Positions 1 to 8,523 of a stretch of 64,000 bases of DNA are shown here, in pieces; the stretch's first letter is position 1, and each line of letters begins with the position of its first letter. A program made the translations under genes and the position numbers. The notes under the pieces are model-generated. The model saw only the letters and a program-made list of their open reading frames with translations, was not told the origin of the DNA and made no database searches. The DNA comes from Tupaia tana. Lineage: Eukaryota; Chordata; Mammalia; Scandentia; Tupaiidae. The DNA lies in contig JAKSZU010000320.1 in the NCBI GenBank assembly GCA_026018925.1, positions 140,875 through 204,874 of the forward strand, read 5' to 3'.

Positions 1-271
1 AAACCCGAGTACCTGTGTGGAGTGGTCCCCCTTTGCCTGGTTTCATAGCCTGGCACCCTTTGCAGCAGTCTATGAGGTGATGAATGTGTCTTCTTTGGTT
101 TGGAAACCGTAGCTGTGCCATTTGCAGGAGCTGGAGTAGTTTTCTTACGCTGAGATGGGTAGCCGAATGGAGATCTGTGACATAAGAGAGTCCCAGCTTT
201 TCTGGCAGGATTAGACGATGTTCCATGTCTTTTCGCCAGCCAGTAGGGTCCGGCGGCGAATAGTTGTTTCT
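1..271 (-). pseudogene. pol: Provirus A pol: integrase N-terminus (HHCC zinc domain), cut by window edge
   Basis: From a TAA stop at 272-274 the minus strand stays open for about 90 codons to the window edge. The translation includes a His-Ser-Ala-Thr-His pair followed about 33 residues later by Cys-Cys-Lys-Gly-Cys, the HHCC zinc-binding domain at the integrase N-terminus. The catalytic DDE core lies outside the window. The in-frame stop separates this piece from the RNase H segment upstream, so the original pol reading frame is interrupted between the two domains. Confidence 0.8.
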
Positions 272-274
272 TTA

Positions 275-931
275 CATCCATTCTTGGTCTCCTGAGGAAT
301 AATCTGGACATGCAGGTAAACCTGGGAGTTCCGGCATTGGCAAGTTAAGAGTCAGGGCAGGAGCTACAGATTTAATGGCGGCTTGTTTTGCTGACTCGTC
401 AGCTCACTTATTGCCAATAGCCTCAGGGGTCCTGGCAGTTTGGTGGCCCGGAACGTGCACCACTGCTATTGTTCGGGGTTTTTGTACCGCTGCCAACAGC
501 CGCTGGATTTCAGGAAGATTGCACACCTTTCCTCCATCTGCGGTAATGAAGCCCCTCTCCTGGTAAATTGCCCCATGGATATGAACAGTCCCAAAGGCAT
601 ACCTGCTATCGGTGTAAATAGTAGCATGCTTCCCTTCTGCCCATTCAAGTGCTTCTGCCAGTGCAATGAGTTCAGCCTTCTGGGCGGAAGTTCCCACTGG
701 CAGGGAAGTGCTCCAAACTAAGTTCCCGCTCTGGTCCACTATAGCTGCCCCAGCCTTATGTACTCCATCCTGCACAAAGCTACTCCCATCGGTGTACCAG
801 ACTACCTCACTGTTCGTCAGGGCTGAGTCTTGGAGATCATGATGTACATGGAAGATCTCTGCTAGAATTTCTTGGCAATTATGCACCGGCTTGTCCAGCT
901 CTAGGTTAGGCAGCAGTGTGACCAAGTTCAA
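275..931 (-). pseudogene. pol: Provirus A pol: RNase H domain
   Basis: The minus-strand frame 404-931 (175 residues) covers most of a retroviral RNase H. Three of the four acidic catalytic positions are visible: Asp in YTDGSS, Glu in AELIAL and Asp in YTDSRY. The C-terminal histidine segment (VPGHQ) follows. A TGA at 404-406 interrupts the frame just before the fourth acidic residue, and a second stop (TAA, 272-274) follows in the linker to integrase. RNase H removes genomic RNA from the RNA-DNA hybrid during reverse transcription; this copy would be truncated before its last catalytic residue. Confidence 0.88.
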
Positions 932-994
932 GGAGGTGGGCTCTGGAAAAGTAACTGGTGGGGTATCTAGGAGCAGTCCTTGATAATGGGTCAG

Positions 995-2302
995 TCACGC
1001 ATTGGACATCCATCGCCCTGGTGGGTGTTTGAGAATACCCTCAATAGCATGGGGAGTTATCACTTTAAGGTGCTGTCCAAATGTTAGCTTGTCAGAGTCT
1101 CTGACCAGCATTGCCACAGCAGCTATAATGCACAAGCATGGGGGCCAACCAGCTGTTACAGGATCCAGTCTCTTTGACAAATAGGCCACTGGGCGTTTCC
1201 ATGGCCCTAGACGCTGCATAAGCACCCCTTTTGCAATTCCCTCTTTTTCAGCTACATGGAGGGTAAAGTGCTTAAGTGGGTCTGGCAAAGCTAATGCCAG
1301 AGCTTCCAATAGAGAAGCCCTGAGTCTTTCAAAGGGCAGTTGTTGTTCAGGTCCCCAAGTCCAGGGCGTTTTTTCTTTTGTGGCCTCATACAAGGGTTTG
1401 GTTAATTCTGCAAAACCCCGTATCCAGAGCTGACTGTATCCCACAGTGCCCAAGAACTCTTGAACTTCCCTGGCTGTTGTAGGGACCGGCAATCTCAAAA
1501 TAGTTTCTTTCATGGCCTCTGTCAGCCATCTTGTTCCCTTATGGAGCTTATACCCCAAGTAAGTAACAGTTTGTTTACAAATGTGGGCCTTTTTGGTGCT
1601 GGCATGATAGCCCCGTGAGCCCAATTCCTGCAAAAGGTCCTCTGTGGCTCTTTTACATTCTACTTCAGAAGGTGCGGCTAAGAGAAGGTCATCAACATAC
1701 TGTAAGAGAGTCATGGAGCTATGGCTTTGTCAGAAAGAACACAAGTCCTGATTCAAGGCCTCATTAAACAGAGTTGGGGAGCTCTTGAACCCCTGCAGGA
1801 GTCTTGTCCATGTGAGCTGTTTGGGGGTTCCTGAGGGCCCCTCTTCTTGCCATTCAAAGGCAAAAATTGGCTGGCTAACGGGTGCCAAGGCTATGCTGAA
1901 GAATGCATCTTTTAAATCTAATGTTGTATACCAGACATGAGTAGGGGGTAGATGGCTCAAGAGGGTGTATGGGTTAGGAACTTTGGGGTGGATATCTTGA
2001 GTCCTTTTGTTAACCTCTCATAAGTCCTGAACAGGCATAAAATCATTTCCTCCCGATTTCCTTACTGGGAGCAATGGAGTGTTCCAACTAGAATGGCAAG
2101 GTATGAGAATGCCAGCCTGTAGAAGGTGATTTATGTGGGGGGCAATCCCTTGCCTTGCTTCAGCTGACATGGGGTATTGGTGTACTCGGACAGGTTGGGC
2201 TGAGGATTTGAGTTCAATTACTATAGGGGCCCGATGAGCTGCGAAACCCACTCCTGCCATTTCTGCCCACGCTTGGGGAAACTTCTGGACCCAAGAATTC
2301 AA
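995..2302 (-). pseudogene. pol: Provirus A pol: reverse transcriptase
   Basis: Three minus-strand segments, 2018-2302, 1730-1960 and 995-1714, together form a gammaretroviral RT palm, thumb and connection. Motif A is LDLKDAFF (first catalytic Asp). Motif C is YVDD (about 1688-1699), with both aspartates intact and the valine typical of gammaretroviruses. The connection domain continues through the YLSKRLDPV region to 995. Stops separate the three pieces (one after the PVQDL segment, one just upstream of the YVDD segment). The active-site residues survive although the polyprotein cannot be made as one chain. Confidence 0.92.
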
Positions 2303-2334
2303 TTCTGTGGGCCATAATTGGACCCCCTGTAGTC

Positions 2335-2748
2335 TTAAACCTGTCTGGCCAATAGGCGATATTCATCTGCCAGAGTCAAAGTCAGGACACGAAGGGGATG
2401 TCCCAAGTTATCAGTGACTCTAATGTCCCCAGGACTGAAGTGGATTTGTGCCTGCACTTTAGTCAATAAGTCACGCCCCAGCAGGGGGGCTGGGCATTCC
2501 GGAATTACCAAGAAGGAGTGGGTGACCTGATGTCGACCCAAATCCACTTTACGCTCTGTTGTCCATTGGTAAGCTTTGGACCCAGTGGCACCTTGAGCAA
2601 TGCTAGTCTTGCCTGAGAGAGGCAAGGAAGGGGTGTTGAGAACTGAATATTGAGCTCTTGTATCTACCATAAAATCTACAGGCTTCCCCTCCACTGACAC
2701 AGTTACCCAAGATGGGGAGGGGCTCCGAGTCCCGACTCCCCTAGTCAC
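2335..2748 (-). pseudogene. pro: Provirus A aspartic protease (active-site Gly changed to Arg)
   Basis: A 137-residue minus-strand frame resembles a retroviral pepsin-like protease: the active-site segment reads VDTRAQ at residues 28-33 where the family has Asp-Thr-Gly, and the C-terminal LLGRDLL motif is present. The codon at 2656-2658 is AGA, one transition away from glycine, and this alone should inactivate the enzyme. The frame begins inside the end of NC but is offset from the gag frame, whereas murine-leukaemia-type viruses place protease in frame after a readthrough UAG. The gag TAG is at 2741-2743. Either a small indel occurred here or this lineage used frameshifting. Confidence 0.88.
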
Positions 2749-3835
2749 TGTACGCTCCTGCCATTAAGACCTGGGGGTCCCCCTGTGGATCTGGGCCCTT
2801 GGGTCTCTCAGGACAGTCCTTTTTCCAGTGCCCATACTTTTTACAATAGGCACATTGATTTATATCAAGTTTAGATCGCATCTCTTTACCTTGGGGACCC
2901 CTTGTCTTCCCTTCTCCCTTAATACCAGCCAAGAGGATCTTAGCCATCCGCTCATTCTGTTTCTGATGAAATTTTCTGTCTTCTTTTCTAACCTTTTGTT
3001 GCAATTCCTGATCTTCCTTTCTAAGTCTATCCACCTGTTCTTCTGGAGTTTCTCGAGTATTAAAAACTCTATCTGCTAATCTCATAAGGTCTCTAATAGT
3101 CATGTTTCCAAGGTCTTCCTGTTTATACAACTTTTTCCTAATATCTGGTGCTGCCTGGTTAATAAAAGACATGATAACAGCAGATTGATTTTCCTCAGCC
3201 AAGGGGTCTAAGGGGGTAAATTGCCTATAGGCACTATAGAGACTTCTAAGAATGCGGCCAGGCTTTCATTTTCTCCCTGAATAATTGCTTTCACCCTTGC
3301 CAAATTGGTGGGGGTGCCTTGCAGCCCCTCGGAGACCTGCCATGAGAGTCTGGCAATAGACTTGGGGACGCTCCCTACCTTCAGCGTTCTCAAAGTCCCA
3401 GTTAGGCCTGGTGAGTGGAAACCCCTCATCAATCAGGTTTGGTAAGGTGGTTGGAAGGCCATTGTCTCCAAGTACATTCTTCCGTGCTTTGGTGAGGATT
3501 CGCTCTCATTCCTCGGTAGTGAATAAAGTTTTGAGAAGCTGCTGGCAGTCATCCCAAGTGGGGCTGTGGGTGTACTGAATAGACTCAAACAGATCGGTGA
3601 GTCCCCGTGGATCCTCTGAGAAGGGAGGATTTTGAGTTTTCCAATTATATAGATCGCTGCTAGAAAAGGGCCAGTACTGATACGTGCACTCTCCTTGAGG
3701 ACCTGCGCCCCCAAGGGCTTGGACAGGAAAGATGAGAGCCTGCTCAGAGGATGAGGGCTCTTCTTCCTCCCGGGCCCTCCTGGATCTAAGTCCTGCAGTA
3801 GGTCCTTGTAACACCGGAGGTGCTGAGGGCCCCAT
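2741..3835 (-). pseudogene. gag: Provirus A gag: capsid and nucleocapsid
   Basis: Capsid is spread over 3506-3835, 3208-3432 and the start of 2741-3202, in shifted frames. Recognisable blocks are the [13 protein letters not shown] segment, the [10 protein letters not shown] segment and a major homology region containing QGENES followed by FLE near 3240-3290. The 2741-3202 frame holds the capsid tail, a charged Arg/Glu/Lys-rich linker and a single CCHC zinc knuckle, CAYCKKYGHWKKDC, with all four ligands intact. Gag ends with TAG at 2741-2743. At least two frame changes and one stop (after TTEE) break the capsid. Confidence 0.9.
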
Positions 3836-4443
3836 GGTAAGTGAGGTGACTGCTGAGGCTGTGGAGGGAGTTCCACCTCTGGCTGGGGGAGTGCTACCAC
3901 CTGAGCTTGGGGGAGTGCTGCCGCCTGAGCCTGGGGAAGTGCTGCCACCTGAGCCTGAGGAGCTGCAGCTGCCGCATAAGGTGGTGGATAAGTTTCAAAA
4001 TCTAAATCTGCCAGGGAAGGATAAATCCCAGAGTCCCCTTGAAGGACTGGCTTTTTGAGATCCTTTATAGTTTCCCCCAGCTCTGAGGGGTGGGTACCCT
4101 CCACAGTCAATATTTTTGGGGGATCTTCCTCTCTCTCTGGTATAAAAGGCCTAAGCCAAGGAGGGGGATTTTCTACTAAATCTTGCCACATTATAATATA
4201 TGGATATTGGTCCAGATGACCCTGAAGGCCAGGCTGGCTGATTATTTCTCGGACCCTCTTGATGACTTTCAGTGAAAAGGTCCCCTGTGGTGGCCAGCCC
4301 ACATCAAAGGCTGGCCATTCTGAAGAACAAAAGGTATTAAACTTACCTTTACTTACCTCTAGTCCATAGTTGTGAGCTTTCTCCCGGACTGCCGAGAAGT
4401 GATCTAAGATTAAACTCTTAGGAGTTACTTGGGTTTGGCCCAT
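3836..4443 (-). pseudogene. gag: Provirus A gag: matrix and p12-like proline-rich region
   Basis: The gag ATG is best placed at 4441-4443, giving Met-Gly-Gln with Gly2 as N-myristoylation site; an in-frame upstream ATG at 4473 would bury that signal. Matrix is identified by the EWPAFDVGWP segment and the PPPWLRPF segment. A PPPY late domain (recruits NEDD4-type ubiquitin ligases for budding) lies about 170 residues in, followed by short tandem repeats rich in Ala, Pro and Gln (units of the AALPQAQ type). The frame then shifts before capsid: this frame runs on to 3433 while capsid continues in another frame from about 3835. Confidence 0.9.
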
Positions 4444-4937
4444 TACAGGAAAGAAAAGGAACAGAGGCCACAATAGAAAGACACAGAATCACAATCACCC
4501 CTGCAGCCCAGCAAGCATGCACAGACGACAACCACACGCACCGGCCGGTCAGTTCCACCACATGCACCAGATTCACACCAGTCCGCATAGGATCCTTACC
4601 AAATGCTAGTCCAAACGGCATCCAATGCGGACACTCGTTGATCTCCTGGTTGTCAGGGACATCTCCCTTGACTTCAGGTGGAGCCTCCTGAGTGGCTAAC
4701 CCGGTTCCTCCACGGAGAATTCTCTACCAGAATCAGACAGGTTTGGGAACAGGCACTAAGGCCCCCCCTGCAAGTCCCAAACGGAGGCGGCCAACTCTCC
4801 TTTCCAGAGCAAGACAGGTCTGAGACAGGCTCTTTAGCCCCTTGCAAGTCCCAGACAGAGGTAATCAATCCTCCTTCCTCGGCAAAATGCAGAGCCTCCC
4901 TTTGTCGTGTCTAATCTGGTGTCCACCAGGCTGACCT
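4444..4937 (-). other. Provirus A 5' leader between PBS and gag
   Basis: About 490 bp separates the PBS from the gag ATG, a normal gammaretroviral leader length, and should hold the splice donor and packaging signal. It contains two similar segments (about 4728-4790 and 4796-4860) sharing the sense-strand words GTCTG, ACTTG and GGGAC, so part of it looks internally duplicated. Short open frames of 64-78 codons here have no recognisable family and are probably chance. Confidence 0.6.
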
Positions 4938-4955
4938 ATCCCGGACGAGCCCCCA
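4938..4955 (-). promoter_or_regulatory. Primer-binding site, tRNA-Pro type
   Basis: The minus strand reads TGGGGGCTCGTCCGGGAT, identical over 18 bases to the tRNA-Pro primer site of murine-leukaemia-type gammaretroviruses. It lies one base from the LTR end, as expected for initiation of minus-strand DNA synthesis. Confidence 0.97.
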
Positions 4956-5030
4956 ATGTAAGGGTCCAGAGATCGGTCCAACCGATGGAGACACAGAAAA
5001 GACTATGACAATGCAACTGCAAAAGAGGCT

Positions 5031-5036
5031 TTTATT
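5031..5036 (-). terminator. Polyadenylation signal AATAAA, LTR of provirus A
   Basis: Exact AATAAA on the minus strand, about 80 bases downstream of the TATA box and 75 bases before the LTR end, the normal position in R. Confidence 0.8.
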
Positions 5037-5114
5037 TTTCCAGCTAGCTGGGGTCCAAGTTCCTGCCCGTCACAGCGGGCCTTCACAAGGACCCCGAGCC
5101 TAAGATAAAGGGAT

Positions 5115-5123
5115 CTTTTATAG
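5115..5123 (-). promoter_or_regulatory. TATA box of provirus A LTR
   Basis: The minus strand reads CTATAAAAG, a strong TATA match placed between U3 and the AATAAA signal. Confidence 0.75.
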
Positions 5124-5406
5124 TTCAGGATTTTTCATAGAATATAACACATACAAAGGAGGAGGTATGAGAAGCGAGGGTCCAGCTATCACCATCTGCA
5201 CAGGTCTAGATAAGGGCTCTCAGCTAAGGGTCCAGATGACCTTGCCTCGGAGGTGCTGGGCCCTCCCGTTTTCCACTTATCTGAGAGTTCCCAGACTCCT
5301 GGTTCTGTCCTTGAGGCCCTAACAAAGTGGGCTCCGTCCTTGAAGACTTAACAGGGTAGCAATTAAGCTAACTTGCCGCAGCATTCCCTAACATGGCGGT
5401 GATTAT

Positions 5407-5530
5407 GCTAACTTGGCCTAACATGGCCAGTTCAAACTTTTTCAAACTGGTTCAAACCGGTCCAGGCCAGTTATAACTTGTTCTGGCTGATTTAAATTGG
5501 TTCAAACTGGTTTAAACTGGTTGAAGCCAG
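5407..5530 (-). promoter_or_regulatory. U3 decamer array with CP2/Grainyhead-type paired half-sites
   Basis: The plus strand repeats a ten-base phrase (ttcaaactgg, ttcaaaccgg, tttaaactgg). This creates CTGG-N6-CCGG at 5447-5460 and CTGG-N6-CTGG at 5507-5520, with a near match immediately before the latter. CNRG-N5-6-CNRG is the published consensus of the CP2 (TFCP2/TFCP2L1) family. The array lies in U3, where enhancers sit; that it is bound is inference. Confidence 0.5.
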
Positions 5531-5644
5531 TAATGGCATATATGTCATTGTTGACGTGTCATTCTTGATATGTTAGTAAGTTAATAATGACATGCATGTC
5601 CTTATTATGTCATTGGAATGTTAGTTTCAACATGTGAAAACATG

Positions 5645-6352
5645 CTACTGACATAAGATCCTGGAAAGCCTGCTTTTGGAGGTGTCCCCATTCAAAGGGG
5701 GCTGCCCTGGGTCTTTTAACAGCTCACACAGTGGCTTAGCCTTTTCAGCAAAAGCCAGGATCCAAATTCTACAGAAATCTTTGACCCCAAAGGATTTATG
5801 TAATTGCTTCTGGGTTGTGGGTTGAGGCAGTTCACATACCACTTGCTTTCATTTGTGTCCAAGAGCACAATCTCCTTTAGTCAAAATGAATCCCAAATAT
5901 CGCACCTGGGTTTGGCAAATATGGGCTTTTGTTTCTTGACATTTTGTACCCAGCCTGGGACAGAACCTGAAGCAGCTATCGCGTTCCCCTCCAACAATTT
6001 TCTCAGGTCTGTAGCCCTGAGAGTTTCTGAAACATGTGTACTGTGTTTTCCTTTGGGTGTCTGGATCTTTTCCCTCGGAGGCAAATATTGATTGGCTGGG
6101 ACTGCCAGCTGCAGGCAAAAGAAAGCATCCTTGATATCCAGACAAGTGAACCATTCAGATTCCAATGGGAGAGTGCTCAGGAGAGTATATGGGCTGGGTA
6201 CAGTGGGATGTAAGGTCACCATGGCAGTATTCACAGCTTGCATGTCCTAAACTAGCAGATAGTTGCCAGAGGTTCGCTATTTTATGGGGAGAATAAGTGT
6301 TCCAGGGAGACTGGCACTCAACCAGGATCCTAGCTTCACTGAGGCAGTTCAT
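5645..6352 (-). pseudogene. pol: Provirus B pol: reverse transcriptase remnant
   Basis: Overlapping short minus-strand frames give RT blocks: SPWNT near 6300, motif A LDIKDAFF near 6120, KAHIC...RYLGF near 5900 and the LPQPTTQKQL thumb segment in 5645-5842. The distance between motif A and the KAHIC block is too short, and I find no YXDD motif, so motif C seems deleted. The sequence stops abruptly at 5645 where the LTR of provirus A begins. Confidence 0.82.
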
Positions 6353-6855
6353 GTGTTTCTTTATGGTCAGTCTGAAATCTGGCTTATAGGGTACTGGTGG
6401 AAGAACACAGGCTGTGCTGAGGTGTCAGTTCAACCACTATAGTTGGGTGGTTGATTGCCATTCCTAGTAGGCTCCCCTCAGGCCAAACTGCAGGGAAGTC
6501 TTTAACAAGTGAAGAAAGTGCATCATCATCTCCACTGGGTGTCTTGGGAGTGAACATTCACCATTCTTTCTCCTGGGGCATTGCCACAACCAGGATTTTG
6601 GCAAGACTGATGGTTAAAGCAAACTGAGCTGGACGAGTCAAAGCTGATTTGTGCTCTAAGTTTAGTTAGTAGGTCCCTCCCCAGCAACAGGACTGGGCAG
6701 TCTGGCAGGTAAAAAACTCATGTACAACTAAGTGTCCTCTTCACTGGCAGATTTTTGCCTGAAAGGAGGGCTAAATTAGGGTGCTTTCAGTGGTTCCCAT
6801 TATAGTAGCTTCTGAGCCTGATGGGGAAGCAAAGGGCTGAGTTACTATGGAGTGT
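6353..6855 (-). pseudogene. pol: Provirus B: RT N-terminus and protease C-terminus, heavily decayed
   Basis: No frame over 60 codons remains. Translated fragments still show a protease C-terminal LLTKL-like segment near 6660-6690 and the beginning of RT further left. Protease and pol are in the expected order between NC and the RT palm. Confidence 0.55.
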
Positions 6856-7258
6856 TCAGTGCCTGTGTACCATAAATGTAATTGGTTTGCCCCCTACCTT
6901 GTCATTGACCAGGGGATCCTGGAGGCTCAAGATCATGGAGCCTGGTTGGTAATATTCTGATCCCATCATGGCCAGAAGGTCACTTGGAGGCGTGGAAAGT
7001 GCCAGGGGCTCCCACTGGGCTCTGGGTTGTTCTTTCCTGGTTTGCCTTCCACTTGGGGCATTCATTCTTCCAATACCCATCCACCTTGCAGTATGTGCAA
7101 TGAGTTGATCTAAGCCTGAGGGGCTGAGTTTCATCCCTCCCCTTGGACTGGGAGGGGCAAATGGTTGCCTGAGGGGGCCAGCCAGCAGGGCCACTTTCTG
7201 CTCCATCCACAGGTCCACTTCCTTTTTCTCCTCTTGATCTTGGCTCACAAAAACTCAA
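6856..7258 (-). pseudogene. gag-pro: Provirus B: nucleocapsid and protease start
   Basis: The minus-strand frame 6980-7258 contains a CCHC-type knuckle in which the histidine is replaced by tyrosine (CTYCKVDGYWKNEC), so zinc binding is probably lost. The overlapping frame 6856-7248 ends in the protease start (GGKPITFMV), where a small deletion removes the catalytic Asp-Thr-Gly frame immediately afterwards. The NC is preceded by a Gln/Glu/Lys-rich stretch continuing from capsid. Confidence 0.8.
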
Positions 7259-7471
7259 TTAGCAATCTCTAAGAGTTGGGCGGCATTCATCCCAGCAAAG
7301 TCTTCCTGCTTCTAGAGTTTCCTGTGGATGTCATGGACTAACTGGGCTAAGAACACAGTGTTAATTGTCCACTGGCTTCCAGAGCTCTCTGGATCAAACA
7401 GAGACCCAGTACACATCTCAGAGCCTCTCATAAAACTGCCCTGGTGGCTTGTCTGCCTTTTGAATATTTCT

Positions 7472-7529
<58 letters not shown>

Positions 7530-8283
7530 ATATTTGTAGGTTTCTTTGCAGCAGCTTTCATCTCATCCCCTACAGGAAAGCCTCTCAATATTTACTGAGG
7601 CATCTGTGGCCTTATTTTCAGTATGGAAATCTAAGTCAAGCTTTTCACTTGGAAAGGCAGTTCTGGCTCAAGCCTAAGGATCTACCAAATTGTTGTGGGC
7701 CTGCTTGTGCAGCCATGTCTTTGCTGCTACAAGGACTCTGTGGCTCTCCTCTGTATTAAGTAAAGTGAAGAGGAGTTTCCAGCAGTCATCCCAAGTGGGC
7801 TGATGGGTTTGGAGTATAGACTCCAGGAGCTTTATCATTGCCTGAGGCTATTCCAAATAAGGGGGGCAGGGTGATGTTTTCAATTAAGCAAGTCAGTGGT
7901 GGTAAAGGGTGGGAAATATAGAGTTGCTCTGCCTTCCATAGTAGTCCCATTTGGTGGTCTGTCTCCTGAGTGGGCAGGGTTGCCCCTAGATTCTTGGGCA
8001 GCTCTAGCTGCTCCACTGGCTCCAGTGAGACAGACAGGGGTAGAGTTTCAATCACTGGCTCAGCCAAGACAGGGGAATATGGGGGTGGAGCTGCTAATGG
8101 CTCCTCTTCAGGAGTGCCTTGCAAAATGGGAGCCAGGGCTCTGGGTTTCTTTTGGCCAGAGGTGGGCACATGCAGCATTATGTGAATGGCCAGAATAGTA
8201 CATTGATTCTATCCTCTAGTGCAAATATACACCAAGGATGTAATGACTTGGGTGAGTTGTAGACAGGAGTCAGCATAACGGAA
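7259..8283 (-). pseudogene. gag: Provirus B gag: capsid and proline-rich region, split by poly(T)
   Basis: Right to left, a proline-rich p12-like segment (7786-8178) is followed by capsid blocks [10 protein letters not shown] (about 7780-7800), a decayed helix region, a 54-base A run on the sense strand (7473-7526), then the KADKPPGQFYERL major-homology segment and the NTVFLAQLVHDIH segment. Frames change several times. Capsid sequence lies on both sides of the A run, so the run is inside gag and not the tail of an inserted retrogene. Confidence 0.8.
7473..7526. repeat. Poly(T) run, 54 bases, inside provirus B capsid
   Basis: Uninterrupted T on the plus strand (A on the gag sense strand). 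Capsid homology continues on both sides, and there is no flanking duplication or retroelement body. Confidence 0.95.
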
Positions 8284-8523
8284 CTAATCAGGTTGGCCTG
8301 GGTTGCTGGTGAACACATTGTACATGGCCCATACTGTGGGTAGGTGTAGAGTTCCCTCTGGTGGCCAGCCCACCTTAAAAGAGGGCCATTCATTTTCACG
8401 CAGAGCTTGCAACCTCTCTGGTTTTAATTTAACTCCATAACCATTATAGAAACCCTTTTGAAAATTAATCAGCATGCAGTCCAGCACAGTGGGCTTGGAA
8501 GATTTGGACTGAGGTTTTGCCAT
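8284..8523 (-). pseudogene. gag: Provirus B gag: matrix
   Basis: A 79-residue minus-strand frame begins at ATG 8521-8523 and contains the ENEWPSFKVGWPPEGT segment diagnostic of gammaretroviral matrix. The start lacks the Met-Gly myristoylation context (Met-Ala-Lys), unlike provirus A; the initiating region may be mutated or the lineage different. The N-terminal PTVLDCML segment is shared with provirus C. Confidence 0.85.

Larger units (their letters stand above)
1..5642 (-). mobile_element. Provirus A: class I (gammaretrovirus-like) ERV, 3' part outside window
   Basis: On the minus strand the order is 5' LTR, PBS, leader, gag, protease, RT, RNase H and the start of integrase; the rest of integrase, env and the 3' LTR would lie left of position 1. 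The PBS is a perfect 18-base match to the tRNA-Pro site used by murine-leukaemia-type viruses. Gag opens with a Met-Gly-Gln start (myristoylation signal) and carries a PPPY late domain; NC has one CCHC box, the gammaretroviral arrangement. Frames are long but broken by several stops and frame offsets, so it is not functional as written. The right boundary abuts the RT region of provirus B, so A inserted into B. The flanking tetramer 5643-5646 (tgct) is the expected target duplication, but its partner is outside the window. Confidence 0.93.
4957..5642 (-). repeat. Provirus A 5' LTR (686 bp)
   Basis: The LTR is bounded by TG...CA: on the plus strand it begins tgtaaggg (4957) and ends aaaaca (5642). 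On the minus strand it has a TATA box (5115-5123, CTATAAAAG) and a polyadenylation signal AATAAA (5031-5036), giving the order U3, R, U5 and then the PBS. U3 carries a tandem array of decamers near 5407-5530 (separate entry). Confidence 0.9.

Noticed and set aside
3732..4058. 108-codon plus-strand ORF antisense to gag
   Set aside because: Shadow of the proline-rich repeat of provirus A gag on the opposite strand.
7527..7760. Retrogene insertion next to the poly(T) at 7473-7526
   Set aside because: The adjacent sequence translates as capsid continuous with the rest of gag on the sense strand, so it is not foreign.
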